From Anaerolineales bacterium (GTDB taxonomy: Bacteria; Chloroflexota; Anaerolineae; Anaerolineales; Villigracilaceae), in the NCBI GenBank assembly GCA_014860745.1, contig JACZJC010000069.1:37221-101220 (forward strand): 64,000 nt of DNA, written 5' to 3'. Positions within the stretch are counted from its first letter, which is position 1; each line of letters opens with the position of its first letter. Positions 50,998-58,687 of the stretch are shown piece after piece. The notes beneath the pieces were generated by a model. It did no database searches, had not been told where the DNA came from, and was given only the letters and a program-made list of their open reading frames with translations. Both the position numbers and the translations under genes were made by a program.

Positions 50998-52014
50998 TTA
51001 ATTCTTTATACTTTCTTCGATTGCGGATTTCATGGCGTCCAACACTTTCACGTCCACGGCGTGTTTCGCCACGCGGACGGCGTTCTTGATGGCGAAGGCA
51101 TCCGAGCGGCCATGGCCGATGAAAACCAGCCCGTTTACGCCAAGCATGGGAGCCGCACCCTGCTCGCCGGGGTCGAGTAATTTTTTGATCTCACCGAGCG
51201 CTGGTTTCACGAGCAACCCGCCAAGCTTGGTGATGATACTGCCATTCTTGATGATCTCGCGGATCTTGTCGGTGATCAGTTTAGCCACAGCTTCGGATGA
51301 TTTGAGCATGACGTTGCCGGTGAACCCGTCCGTCACGGCCACGTCTACTTTGCCGCCGATCACTTCCTTGCCTTCCACGTTCCCAAAATAATTCAATTTC
51401 GAGGCTTTGAACAAAGGGGTTGCGGCTTTCACCAGTTCGTTGCCTTTGCCTTCCTCCTCGCCATTTGAGATCAATCCGACCTTCGGGTTCTTCACCCCGC
51501 GAACCTTTTCGGCATAAATACTTCCAAGAATTCCAAATTGGATTAAATTTTCAGGTTTGCAATCGGGGTTTGCGCCAATATCCAATACAACACAAGTTCC
51601 AGTGGCGGTGGGGAAGATCGGCGCGAGAGCGGGCCGGTCCACGCCGCGGATTCGGCCCAGCCGGAAGAGCGCCGTCACCATTCCTGCACCGGTATTGCCC
51701 GCGCTTACAAACGCATCAGCTTCGCCGTTTTTGACAAGGTCGATGCCCACTGCCATGGAATTCTTTGCATCCTTTGCGCGCGCTTTCAAAACGAGATTCT
51801 CACCTTTATCTTCCATTGTCAGCATCTCAGGCGCATGGACGATGCGAATCTTTAATCCCTCGGTATTTTGAGAGTCAAGCACAGGCTTGATAAGTGACTC
51901 GTCGCCGACCAGTATGATCTCCGCACCATATTCACGTGCGGCAAGCACCGCACCCTCGACGTCCGGTGTCGGATAATTGTCACTTCCCATTGCATCTACA
52001 ACGATTCGAGCCAT
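50998..52014 (-). CDS. plsX: Phosphate acyltransferase PlsX
   Basis: 338 residues, GGAGTTAAACC before the ATG. Signature blocks: IVVDAMGSDNYPTPDVEGA, AVGIDLVKNGEADAFVSAGNTGAGMVTALF, PTATGTCVVLDIGANPDCKPENL, GLISNGEEEGKGNELVKAA, NYFGNVEGKEV and DGFTGNVMLKSSEA. It converts acyl-ACP to acyl phosphate, the first step of phosphatidic acid synthesis in most bacteria with PlsY. It is usually next to fabH/rpmF; here its only partner is the NERD-like membrane protein. Confidence 0.96.
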   Translation of the reverse strand: MARIVVDAMGSDNYPTPDVEGAVLAAREYGAEIILVGDESLIKPVLDSQNTEGLKIRIVHAPEMLTMEDKGENLVLKARAKDAKNSMAVGIDLVKNGEADAFVSAGNTGAGMVTALFRLGRIRGVDRPALAPIFPTATGTCVVLDIGANPDCKPENLIQFGILGSIYAEKVRGVKNPKVGLISNGEEEGKGNELVKAATPLFKASKLNYFGNVEGKEVIGGKVDVAVTDGFTGNVMLKSSEAVAKLITDKIREIIKNGSIITKLGGLLVKPALGEIKKLLDPGEQGAAPMLGVNGLVFIGHGRSDAFAIKNAVRVAKHAVDVKVLDAMKSAIEESIKN

Positions 52015-52039
52015 GGTTTAACTCCTGTGATGATTGTTC

Positions 52040-52067
52040 TTGACAAGAAAAGCAAGCCGATTATAAT
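52040..52067 (+). promoter_or_regulatory. Promoter of the tRNA-Leu gene
   Basis: TTGACA (52040-52045) and TATAAT (52062-52067), both consensus, with a 16-base spacer, 11 bases before the tRNA 5' end. This is the strongest promoter seen in the window. Confidence 0.88.
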
Positions 52068-52078
52068 ACTGCCTGCTT

Positions 52079-52160
52079 GCGCTGGTGCTGGAATTGGCAG
52101 ACAGGCACGCTTGAGGTGCGTGTGTCGTAAGACGTGGAGGTTCAAGTCCTCTCCAGCGCA
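52079..52160 (+). tRNA. tRNA-Leu (anticodon GAG)
   Basis: 82 bases fold as a class II tRNA. Acceptor arms are GCGCTGG (52079-52085) and CCAGCGC (52153-52159) with discriminator A. The anticodon stem CACGC/GCGTG encloses TTGAGGT, giving anticodon GAG (reads CUC/CUU leucine). A long variable arm (TGTCGTAAGACG) and the T arm GGAGG-TTCAAGT-CCTCT follow. The 3' CCA is not encoded. It is flanked by its own promoter and terminator. Confidence 0.95.
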
Positions 52161-52163
52161 CAC

Positions 52164-52195
52164 AACATCCCCGGAATTCTCGGGGATGTTTTTTT
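52164..52195 (+). terminator. Intrinsic terminator of the tRNA-Leu gene
   Basis: AACATCCCCG (52164-52173) and CGGGGATGTT (52181-52190) form a 10-bp stem with a 7-base loop followed by a T-run. It lies 4 bases after the tRNA. Confidence 0.92.
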
Positions 52196-52338
52196 AACTT
52201 CGATCCATACACGGGGAAATTATAACCCGCTTCATCCCCAACCTAAAGCTGGTTGCCCGACTGAAAATAGGTTTTAGCTGGATCTTTCCAGGCGAAAAAT
52301 ATCTCCATCTGGATTGGCAGAGATCTCGATCGAAAATA

Positions 52339-53100
52339 CTACTCGAGGATCAAACTGCAACAGGTGACTGCGCCTTCCGCTTTTGCTAATTCCTCCACAT
52401 TGACATTGATTATTTTGAACCCCTTTTGTTCCAGTTTTCGCTGGGTCTTTGGAAACGCAGTCGGATAGATGATGACATCCTTGACAGGGAGGCAGTTTGC
52501 GCCAAAAGGCTCCAATTCGTCAATCTCCACCAGATCAAACCCTTTGAAGTGAAGCGGGTCGACCCACTTTTTGTTGATGAGCAGGGTTGTGTCGTCGACG
52601 CGGGTGACGGCTGTTTTTAAGTGCAGGCAGTCAGTTAATTCCACGCCGGCAACTTGATATCCGTAATTATCCAAAAGGTTTTGCAATTGTGTCACAGCTT
52701 CCGGCGTACTGCGGGTGGACATGCCGACGTAGATATTCTTTCCAAGAACAAGCACATCGCCTCCATCCAGGGTGGCGGGAGCGGTGACATGCACAAGCGG
52801 GCGGTGGGGAGATAATGCCCGGATGATGGATTCTGTTTCAGGTTTTCGAGAATCAGCCCCAGGTCGGGTAATGACCGCCGCTTCCGGCAAAATGAAAGCA
52901 GTATCTTCCACAAAGACCGAGTCTGGTAAATCCCGCTCTTCCGGCAATTTGATCACCTGACAGCCGATTTTGGCGAGCGTTTGAACATATTCGTCATGCT
53001 GGGCACGGGCAATGCCTGCGTCGATTGGCGTGCGGTCAATATGAGTTATTTCACATTCGTTGAAACGGGAACTTACCTCGCGGGTGACGGCAATGACCAT
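52339..53100 (-). CDS. Dimethylargininase (DDAH)/arginine deiminase-like hydrolase
   Basis: 253 residues of the guanidino-modifying family. Key positions: DSVFVEDTAFIL (substrate-binding Asp/Glu near 61-72), TLDGGDVLVLGKNIYVGMSTRSTPEAV, CLHLKTAVTRVDD (catalytic His near 158) and the C-terminal CCSLILE with the nucleophile Cys near residue 248. The size and the short C-terminus match DDAH, which hydrolyses N-methylarginines to citrulline and methylamines, rather than full-length arginine deiminase. The start overlaps the stop of an amino acid ABC transporter ATPase (TAATG), so it is coupled to uptake. Confidence 0.88.
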   Translation of the reverse strand: MVIAVTREVSSRFNECEITHIDRTPIDAGIARAQHDEYVQTLAKIGCQVIKLPEERDLPDSVFVEDTAFILPEAAVITRPGADSRKPETESIIRALSPHRPLVHVTAPATLDGGDVLVLGKNIYVGMSTRSTPEAVTQLQNLLDNYGYQVAGVELTDCLHLKTAVTRVDDTTLLINKKWVDPLHFKGFDLVEIDELEPFGANCLPVKDVIIYPTAFPKTQRKLEQKGFKIINVNVEELAKAEGAVTCCSLILE

Positions 53101-53885
53101 TAATTCCCGCCCGTTCGGTAGCGGTTGATGAGCGCCTCGGTGCGCGGGTCTTGCGGGGAATTGAAGATTTGTTCCGGCTTGTTGTCTTCCACCAATTCAC
53201 CGTCTGCCATAACGATTACGCGGTCTGCCACTTCGCGGGCGAACCCCATTTCGTGGGTGACCACGATCATGGTCATGCCTTCCAGCGCGACTTTTTTCAT
53301 CACGTTCAACACTTCGCCGATCAGTTCAGGGTCGAGTGCCGAGGTGGGTTCGTCGAAGAGCATGACACGCGGTTCCATGCTGAGGGCGCGGGCAATGGCA
53401 ACACGTTGTTTTTGTCCGCCGGAAAGGCGGTTGGGATATTCATCTTTCTTGAAGAGCAAACCAACGCGGTCGAGATTTTGCTCAGCCAGCTCGATCGCTT
53501 TACTGTGATTCATTCCTTTGACGATAACCGGGCCTTCGATCACATTTTCAAGGACGGTCATGTGGGGAAACAAGTTGAATTCCTGGAATACCATACCTGT
53601 CTTGAGGCGCACATCATGGACGAGCTCACGGTGCCGTTTGCCTTTCTCACCGCCGGCCACTTTGACCCCATCCACTTCGATGGTTCCATGAGAGGGTTCC
53701 TCCAGAAAGTTGATGCAGCGCAGCAGGGTGCTTTTTCCGGAACCGCTGCGGCCGATAAGGCAGATCACCTGCCTCTCCGGCACTTCAAGGCTGACATTTC
53801 TAAGAACATGGAGGCGGCCGAAATACTTGTCAAGATTTTCTATTTTTACTATGGGCATTGCGGAAGATCCCGGTTTAGTATCCAT
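53100..53885 (-). CDS. Polar amino acid ABC transporter ATP-binding protein
   Basis: About 261 residues from ATG 53885, which starts just after the permease stop with GGGGAAC upstream; a longer frame would overlap the permease. GlnQ-like: Walker [25 protein letters not shown]-loop [19 protein letters not shown], signature [16 protein letters not shown], Walker [21 protein letters not shown] and H-loop [16 protein letters not shown]. It drives uptake of a polar amino acid together with the permease and binding protein encoded upstream. Confidence 0.95.
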   Translation of the reverse strand: MDTKPGSSAMPIVKIENLDKYFGRLHVLRNVSLEVPERQVICLIGRSGSGKSTLLRCINFLEEPSHGTIEVDGVKVAGGEKGKRHRELVHDVRLKTGMVFQEFNLFPHMTVLENVIEGPVIVKGMNHSKAIELAEQNLDRVGLLFKKDEYPNRLSGGQKQRVAIARALSMEPRVMLFDEPTSALDPELIGEVLNVMKKVALEGMTMIVVTHEMGFAREVADRVIVMADGELVEDNKPEQIFNSPQDPRTEALINRYRTGGN

Positions 53886-53886
53886 A

Positions 53887-54735
53887 TCAGCGTTCCCCTT
53901 TGGAAAGACGGGTCTCGATCTTGTTTTGGACATAGGAGAGCACGAGAGTTACGAGCCAATAGAAGATGGCCGCCATGATCAGCGCTTCGAGGTTGTGGAA
54001 TTGAGCGCGGCCAACTTTTGTAGCCCGCCACATCAATTCATGTACAAAGCCGGTCGCTGAAACAAGGGCTGAATCCTTTGTCATGGCGATGAATTCATTA
54101 CCAACCGGAGGAATGGCAAATCGCAGCGCCTGGGGCAGGACGATGCGCCTCATCGTCTGACCTGGAGTCATTCCCAACGCCTGCGCCGCCTCCCGCTGAC
54201 CTTTTCCCACCGATGCGAGACCAGCGCGGAAAATTTCCGACATATACGCACCATAGTTCAACCCCAGCGCAAGTACGCCGGCGAAGGTACCGGAGAGAAT
54301 AATGCCCAGTTGAGGCAGAGCAAGAAAGAAAAAGAATATCTGCAAATAAAGAGGGGTTCCGCGAATAAGCGAAACGTAAAAAGTGCTTATGGCGTAAATG
54401 GGCGGAAAAGTAGATAATCTTCCAAGTGCGGCGAGCAGGGCAAGAGCCATTGCAAATAGAATCGAAAGGACGGAGATCAGCAGAGTCTGGCCCAGTCCGC
54501 CCGCGATAAAGTCGATCTCTCTCAGAATGAAATCAGTATCTATTTTGATGGTGGAAAAGGATAGGGAACCGACCGTAATTTCCTGGCCGCTAAAAAGGAA
54601 AACAAGCACAAGGAGCAGGATGCCCCAGGAAATTCCCACATTCGTTCGAAATTGGCGCTCCTTGCGAAGTTGAAGATCGTACAATAGATCGGCTTGTGAT
54701 TTTGGCGCTGCCTGGCCTTTTGTTATTGCAGTCAT
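53887..54735 (-). CDS. Polar amino acid ABC transporter permease
   Basis: About 282 residues from ATG 54735 (GGAGAAT upstream). HisMQ-type permease: a membrane helix near 40-60, a short outside segment, then the core with [54 protein letters not shown], and the EAA loop [45 protein letters not shown] that docks on the ATPase. A hairpin with a U-run separates it from the binding-protein gene upstream. Confidence 0.94.
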   Translation of the reverse strand: MTAITKGQAAPKSQADLLYDLQLRKERQFRTNVGISWGILLLVLVFLFSGQEITVGSLSFSTIKIDTDFILREIDFIAGGLGQTLLISVLSILFAMALALLAALGRLSTFPPIYAISTFYVSLIRGTPLYLQIFFFFLALPQLGIILSGTFAGVLALGLNYGAYMSEIFRAGLASVGKGQREAAQALGMTPGQTMRRIVLPQALRFAIPPVGNEFIAMTKDSALVSATGFVHELMWRATKVGRAQFHNLEALIMAAIFYWLVTLVLSYVQNKIETRLSKGER

Positions 54736-54789
54736 ATTATTCTCCATTAAGAATAGGATTGCACTGCGATCGGATGGACTCAAAAAAAG

Positions 54790-54822
54790 AAAGGGAAGCG
54801 GCACAGGAGGCCGCTTCCCTTT
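54790..54822 (-). terminator. Intra-operon attenuator/terminator hairpin
   Basis: A perfect 13-bp stem, AAAGGGAAGCGGC with its complement, and a 7-base loop. On the minus strand it is followed by CTTTTTTTG. It lies between the binding-protein and permease genes, so some transcripts end here, giving more binding protein than permease. Confidence 0.85.
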
Positions 54823-54836
54823 TCAACGCATTTAGT

Positions 54837-55748
54837 TTATTGATTGGGAGCCGTGGTAATGTCCATGCCGAACCATTTGTTGGAGAGGCCGGAAAGGGTT
54901 CCGTCTTCGTGCAAACCCGTGATGATTTCATCCACTTTGGCACGCAGGGAGGCGGTGTCCAGCGTGGAGGATTTGTCGAACGCGGCAGCGAGGTCTTCAG
55001 AGTATACGGCGCCTTCGAGTTTGGTGACAGGCATGCCGGCGGCGATGTTCGCATCCACAACAGTATCCGAGGTTACGTATGCAACGAAGTCCTTGCGGCC
55101 TGCAGAGATAGCCTGGGCGCATTCCTGGTCGGTTTCCAGGGGAACAACGGTCACGCCATCTGGTACCTTGGAGTAGATGGAGGACTCGGGCAGGCCGAGA
55201 TTTTCCATATCATTGTTCAACCAGAATTCATACGTGGTGGCGGTGCCTGCGCAGACAGCCTGGCCAGCGAGGCCATCCAAAGAGGTGATGCCGGAGTCGG
55301 CGGCAACGGCCACAACTGCTGGAGTGTAGTAATAAGGCACGCTGAAATCAAGGATTTTCTGGCGTGCCGTGGTGACGGTCATCGAGCCGACGCTGACATC
55401 CCATTTATCAGCCCAGCTGCCGGCGGTAACGGCATCCCAGGATGGGGTGGCGAAACAGGTCTCAACACCGAGGCCGTCGCCGATGGCAATCGCAACATCC
55501 ACGTCGAAGCCCTGCATTTCAGCGGTGGTCAGGGCGTCACCCGGACACTTGGTGTCAGACGGGCGGGAGCCTTCTGTGTTGAGGAATGACTGTGGTTCAT
55601 AGTTCGGGTCTGTGGAGACCAGAATGTAACCGCGCTCCTGAACTGCGCCGAGCAAGTCGGATGCGCTGGAAGCGCCTCCGCCGCCACATGCGGCAAGTAT
55701 GAGGGAGGCCAATGTTAGCAGGCTGGCCAGTGACAATAGTTTTTTCAT
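54837..55748 (-). CDS. Amino acid ABC transporter substrate-binding lipoprotein
   Basis: About 303 residues from ATG 55748 (GGAGGAG upstream). Lipoprotein signal: MKKLLSLASLLTLASLILAAC with Cys at about 21. Family 3 solute-binding protein (PF00497): GYILVSTDPNYEPQSFLN, MQGFDVDVAIAIGDGLGVETCFATPSWDAVTAGSWADKWDVSVGSMTVTTARQKILDFSVPYYY, and LAGQAVCAGTATTYEFWL. The TxxR carboxylate/amino-binding motif (TTARQK) suits a polar amino acid. With the DDAH-like gene in the operon, arginine or an N-methylarginine is the likely ligand (inference). Confidence 0.93.
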   Translation of the reverse strand: MKKLLSLASLLTLASLILAACGGGGASSASDLLGAVQERGYILVSTDPNYEPQSFLNTEGSRPSDTKCPGDALTTAEMQGFDVDVAIAIGDGLGVETCFATPSWDAVTAGSWADKWDVSVGSMTVTTARQKILDFSVPYYYTPAVVAVAADSGITSLDGLAGQAVCAGTATTYEFWLNNDMENLGLPESSIYSKVPDGVTVVPLETDQECAQAISAGRKDFVAYVTSDTVVDANIAAGMPVTKLEGAVYSEDLAAAFDKSSTLDTASLRAKVDEIITGLHEDGTLSGLSNKWFGMDITTAPNQ

Positions 55749-55915
55749 TATCTCCTCCAAGAGATATAAGAATATTTTGGCAATTTGTTTTATTGCCGCG
55801 AGATGATCTCATCCCGTGCATTAAGCATAGACCATTTTTATTAATTGTGCAAGGATAATTCGTCTGGTATTTCCAAATGGTACAATTGATTCAAAACGTG
55901 ACCGGAGGCGAATCC

Positions 55916-56326
55916 ATGTCTGCAATTTTTCCCAGCGAAGAATGGTTGAAGGGGTTGGAAACAAATCTAAATTCGGATGAACGATATCGTGAAGTTGCAA
56001 AAAAATGGGAGGGCGACCTGTTTTTCCACATCGAGCCGGAGGGAAATCTGACCGAATCGCTCTGCTTCTACCTGGACCTGTGGCATGGGACCTGCCGAAA
56101 AGTGGAATATAACCCCGAGGCATCTTCCTACCCAAATCCCGCTTTTACACTGACGGCTTCCTACAACAATATCACAGCCGTATTGACCGGCAAATTGAAT
56201 CCCATGACAGCAATGATGACCATGAAACTAAAGGTTAGCGGCAATATGGGCTATATGATGCGGAATGTCCCCACCGTGTTGGATTTTGTCCGTGTGGCAA
56301 ATGAAGCGACGGAAGAAATTCTTTAA
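55916..56326 (+). CDS. SCP2 sterol-binding domain protein
   Basis: About 136 residues from ATG 55916 (GGAGG upstream); an earlier ATG is weaker. SCP2-like fold: DLFFHIEPEGNLTESLCFYLDLWHGTCRKVEY, PAFTLTASYNNITAVLTGKLNPMTAMMTMKLKVSGNMGYMMRN. The repeated Met-rich helix lines the lipid tunnel. It sits directly before the AOR gene, separated by a heptad-word repeat, so it may present a lipid or aldehyde substrate to that enzyme (inference). Confidence 0.85.
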   Translation: MSAIFPSEEWLKGLETNLNSDERYREVAKKWEGDLFFHIEPEGNLTESLCFYLDLWHGTCRKVEYNPEASSYPNPAFTLTASYNNITAVLTGKLNPMTAMMTMKLKVSGNMGYMMRNVPTVLDFVRVANEATEEIL

Positions 56327-56329
56327 TTT

Positions 56330-56395
56330 GTAAGAGGTTGAAGGTTACAAGTTTGAACGTTCAATCTGTAACCTTCAACCTGTCAACCTTCAACC
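56330..56395. repeat. Heptad-word inverted repeat element, copy 4
   Basis: Begins three bases after the SCP2 stop and ends at the start of the AOR gene. Left arm: GTAAGAG GTTGAAG GTTACAA GTTTGAAC GTTCAAT; right arm on the minus strand: GTTGAAG GTTGACAG GTTGAAG GTTACAG ATTGAAC. Two words are 8 bases, otherwise the 7-base period holds. It leaves no recognisable ribosome binding site for the AOR gene. Confidence 0.8.
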
Positions 56396-56397
56396 CA

Positions 56398-58212
56398 ATG
56401 CTCCCCATCCTAAAAATTAATCTCACCGATAACATAATCGAAGAATTCATTATCCCGAAAGAATGGGAACGTGATTTTTTGGGCGGCGCATCCCTTGCGG
56501 CGCGGATTTTGTATCCATTTTTGACAAAGGAACTCGACCCGCTTTCCGCGGAGTCGCCCTTGTTATTCATCAACGGGCCGCTCAGCGGCACAAACGGGCC
56601 GACCACTGGCCGCTTTGTAATTTGCGGAAAAAGCCCCGCCACGATGCTCTGGGCAGAATCAAACATCGGCGGGTTTTGGGGGCCGGAGCTTCGCAAAGCA
56701 GGCTACGACGGCTTATGGATCACGGGAAAAGCCAAAAGCCCGGTATATATTTGGATCGAAGAAGGCAGGTTCGAGGTCCGCAGTGCGGCGAATGTTTGGG
56801 GGAAGGATGTGTACGCGGCGCAGGAAATTGTCCGCGCGGAGGTTGGAGTCAAAAGCGCAAGAGTCGCAGTGATCGGTGAAGCGGGCGAGCGCGGAATTTT
56901 GTATTCCTCCATCTGCTGCGACCACGGCCGCATGGCCGGCCGTACCGGCCTTGGCGCGGTGATGGGGTCGAAAAATCTTAAGGCAATTGCCGTGTACGGA
57001 AAAAATAAAATCGAGGTGACCCAAAAATATGCGGCGCTGCGTTCCGAGGCAAACCGCACTTTGAAGCAGGATAACGAATCGAGAGTGATGAGCGAGGTGG
57101 GAAGTGCAGGCGCGGCGAATTATTCCGAATATCTTGGCGCCATGCCCGCAAAATATTATCACCAGGGTTCGTTTGAAAACGTGGATAATGTTTCAGGCGC
57201 AAAGATGGCTGAAACGATTCTGGTTGGGCAGAGTGCATGTCAGGGATGTGTGATCGCGTGCGGCCGTGTGGTAAATCTCGGAGACGGCACAAAACGCAAG
57301 GGACCGGAGTATGAAACCATTGTTGGCTTTGGCCCGAATTTGTTGATAGATAATTTGAATGAAGTGGTGCGGCTTGGCGAACTGTGTGATAAATATGGAA
57401 TGGATACGATCAGCACGGCCAATACGATCGGTCTTGCTTTTCATTTGTTTGAAATGGGAAATATCACGCTTCAAGATACGGGCGGGCTGGCACTTACCTG
57501 GGGCAGTTTTCTCGCTGCGAAACAGTTGATTTACATGATTGTCCGCCGCGAAGGAATTGGCGAAATCATGTCAAAAGGCGCGCGCGCACTTGGGAGAGCC
57601 TTTGAAGCGGAAGACGAGGCTGTGCAGGTGAACGGTCTCGAAGTGGCGTATCACGACCCGCGTGGTGTTTCGGGCATGGCGCTGGTTTATGCAACGAGTC
57701 CGCGCGGGGCTTGTCACAATCAATCGGATTACTTTTTTGTAGATTGGGGTCACACCAGCGAAGAGATCGGTATCGATTTTTATGAACGTCATGCGCAGGC
57801 GGAAAAGGCAGCCAATGTGGCGAAGCACCAGAATTGGCGCACTCATTTCAATTCGGTGTTGATCTGTATCTTCGCCAATGTGAGCCCTCAATCGCAAGTG
57901 GATTTGTTGAACGCCCAGCTCGGTTTGAATTGGACAACGGAAGATTTAATGAGGTCAGGTGAGCGGGCGTGGAATCTCAAACGAGTCATCAACAACCGCA
58001 TGGGCTTGACCGCCGAAAATGACACCCTTCCAAAAGCGCTTCTTGAACCATACAAAGAAGGCGGTTCGGAAGGATTTTCGCCTGATCTTGAAGGGATGCT
58101 ATTAGCCTACTACGAAGCCCGCGGCTGGGATTGGAAAACGGGCAAGCCGACAAGAGAGAAGTTGATGGAATTGGGATTGGATGAAGCGGCGAGGGATTTA
58201 TGGGGTGATTGA
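56398..58212 (+). CDS. aor: Aldehyde:ferredoxin oxidoreductase, tungsten type
   Basis: About 604 residues from ATG 56398; the 20 residues before it would be translated repeat. AOR domains in order: N-terminal domain with FLGGASLAARILYPFL and TNGPTTGRFVICGKSPATMLWAESNIGGFWGPELRKAGYDGLWITGKA, RVAVIGEAGERGILYSSICCDHGRMAGRTGLGAVMGSKNLKAIAV, then iron-sulfur Cys ACQGCVIACGRV (about 281-292) and a later Cys NSVLICIF, and MDTISTANTIGLAFHLFEMG. The enzyme oxidises aldehydes (or reduces carboxylates) with ferredoxin using a tungsten or molybdenum pterin. No pterin synthesis genes are nearby. Confidence 0.93.
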   Translation: MLPILKINLTDNIIEEFIIPKEWERDFLGGASLAARILYPFLTKELDPLSAESPLLFINGPLSGTNGPTTGRFVICGKSPATMLWAESNIGGFWGPELRKAGYDGLWITGKAKSPVYIWIEEGRFEVRSAANVWGKDVYAAQEIVRAEVGVKSARVAVIGEAGERGILYSSICCDHGRMAGRTGLGAVMGSKNLKAIAVYGKNKIEVTQKYAALRSEANRTLKQDNESRVMSEVGSAGAANYSEYLGAMPAKYYHQGSFENVDNVSGAKMAETILVGQSACQGCVIACGRVVNLGDGTKRKGPEYETIVGFGPNLLIDNLNEVVRLGELCDKYGMDTISTANTIGLAFHLFEMGNITLQDTGGLALTWGSFLAAKQLIYMIVRREGIGEIMSKGARALGRAFEAEDEAVQVNGLEVAYHDPRGVSGMALVYATSPRGACHNQSDYFFVDWGHTSEEIGIDFYERHAQAEKAANVAKHQNWRTHFNSVLICIFANVSPQSQVDLLNAQLGLNWTTEDLMRSGERAWNLKRVINNRMGLTAENDTLPKALLEPYKEGGSEGFSPDLEGMLLAYYEARGWDWKTGKPTREKLMELGLDEAARDLWGD

Positions 58213-58233
58213 CGGGAAAGAATTTCCCGAAGA

Positions 58234-58632
58234 TTATTGATCGATTGAACCCCGCCTCATTTTCTTGACCTGGCTTCGCTGCTTTTTCTCTTTCAGTCTC
58301 TTCTCTTTGGCAGCTTTTGTGGGTTTGGTTTTGCGGCGTACTTTCGGTTTTTCGCCGGCTTTGCGGATCAATTCATGAAATCGCTGGATGGCATCCTCGC
58401 GATTTGCTTCCTGTGTGCGGTATTTCTTCGCTTCGATGATGAGCACCCCGTCAGCAGTGATGCGTTTTCCAGCAAGCTGAATCAGCCGTCCTTTTAAGGC
58501 GGAGGCGAGGGTGGGGGAGTTGGCCACATCAAAGCGGAGTTGGACAGCCGTTGCGACCTTATTCACATTCTGTCCGCCGGGGCCTGAGGCGCGGATATAT
58601 TCGAGGACGATTTCCGAATCGAGTTTTTTCAT
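58234..58632 (-). CDS. arfB: ArfB/YaeJ-type ribosome rescue hydrolase
   Basis: About 132 residues from ATG 58632. The GGQ peptidyl-tRNA hydrolysis motif is in RASGPGGQNVNKVATAVQLRFD (about 13-34). The C-terminus is strongly basic (RRKTKPTKAAKEKRLKEKKQRSQVKKM), the tail that enters the empty mRNA channel of stalled ribosomes. It frees ribosomes from non-stop mRNA. Its single gene is convergent with AOR, 21 bases apart. Confidence 0.93.
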   Translation of the reverse strand: MKKLDSEIVLEYIRASGPGGQNVNKVATAVQLRFDVANSPTLASALKGRLIQLAGKRITADGVLIIEAKKYRTQEANREDAIQRFHELIRKAGEKPKVRRKTKPTKAAKEKRLKEKKQRSQVKKMRRGSIDQ

Positions 58633-58645
58633 TGCCCCCAATTAT

Positions 58646-58682
58646 AAAGGTGACAGTCAATTTTAAAGTGACTGTCACCTTT
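58646..58682. terminator. Hairpin between MFS and arfB genes
   Basis: AAAGGTGACAGTCA (58646-58659) and TGACTGTCACCTTT (58669-58682) form a perfect 14-bp stem with a 9-base AT loop. The minus-strand U-run after the stem is weak (TTATAATT), so termination efficiency is uncertain. Confidence 0.6.
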
Positions 58683-58687
58683 CGGTT

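Noticed and set aside
53151..53978. 275-codon plus-strand frame opposite the ABC ATPase gene
   Set aside because: It mirrors the Walker and signature regions of the minus-strand gene, is rich in His and Phe, and has no family resemblance.
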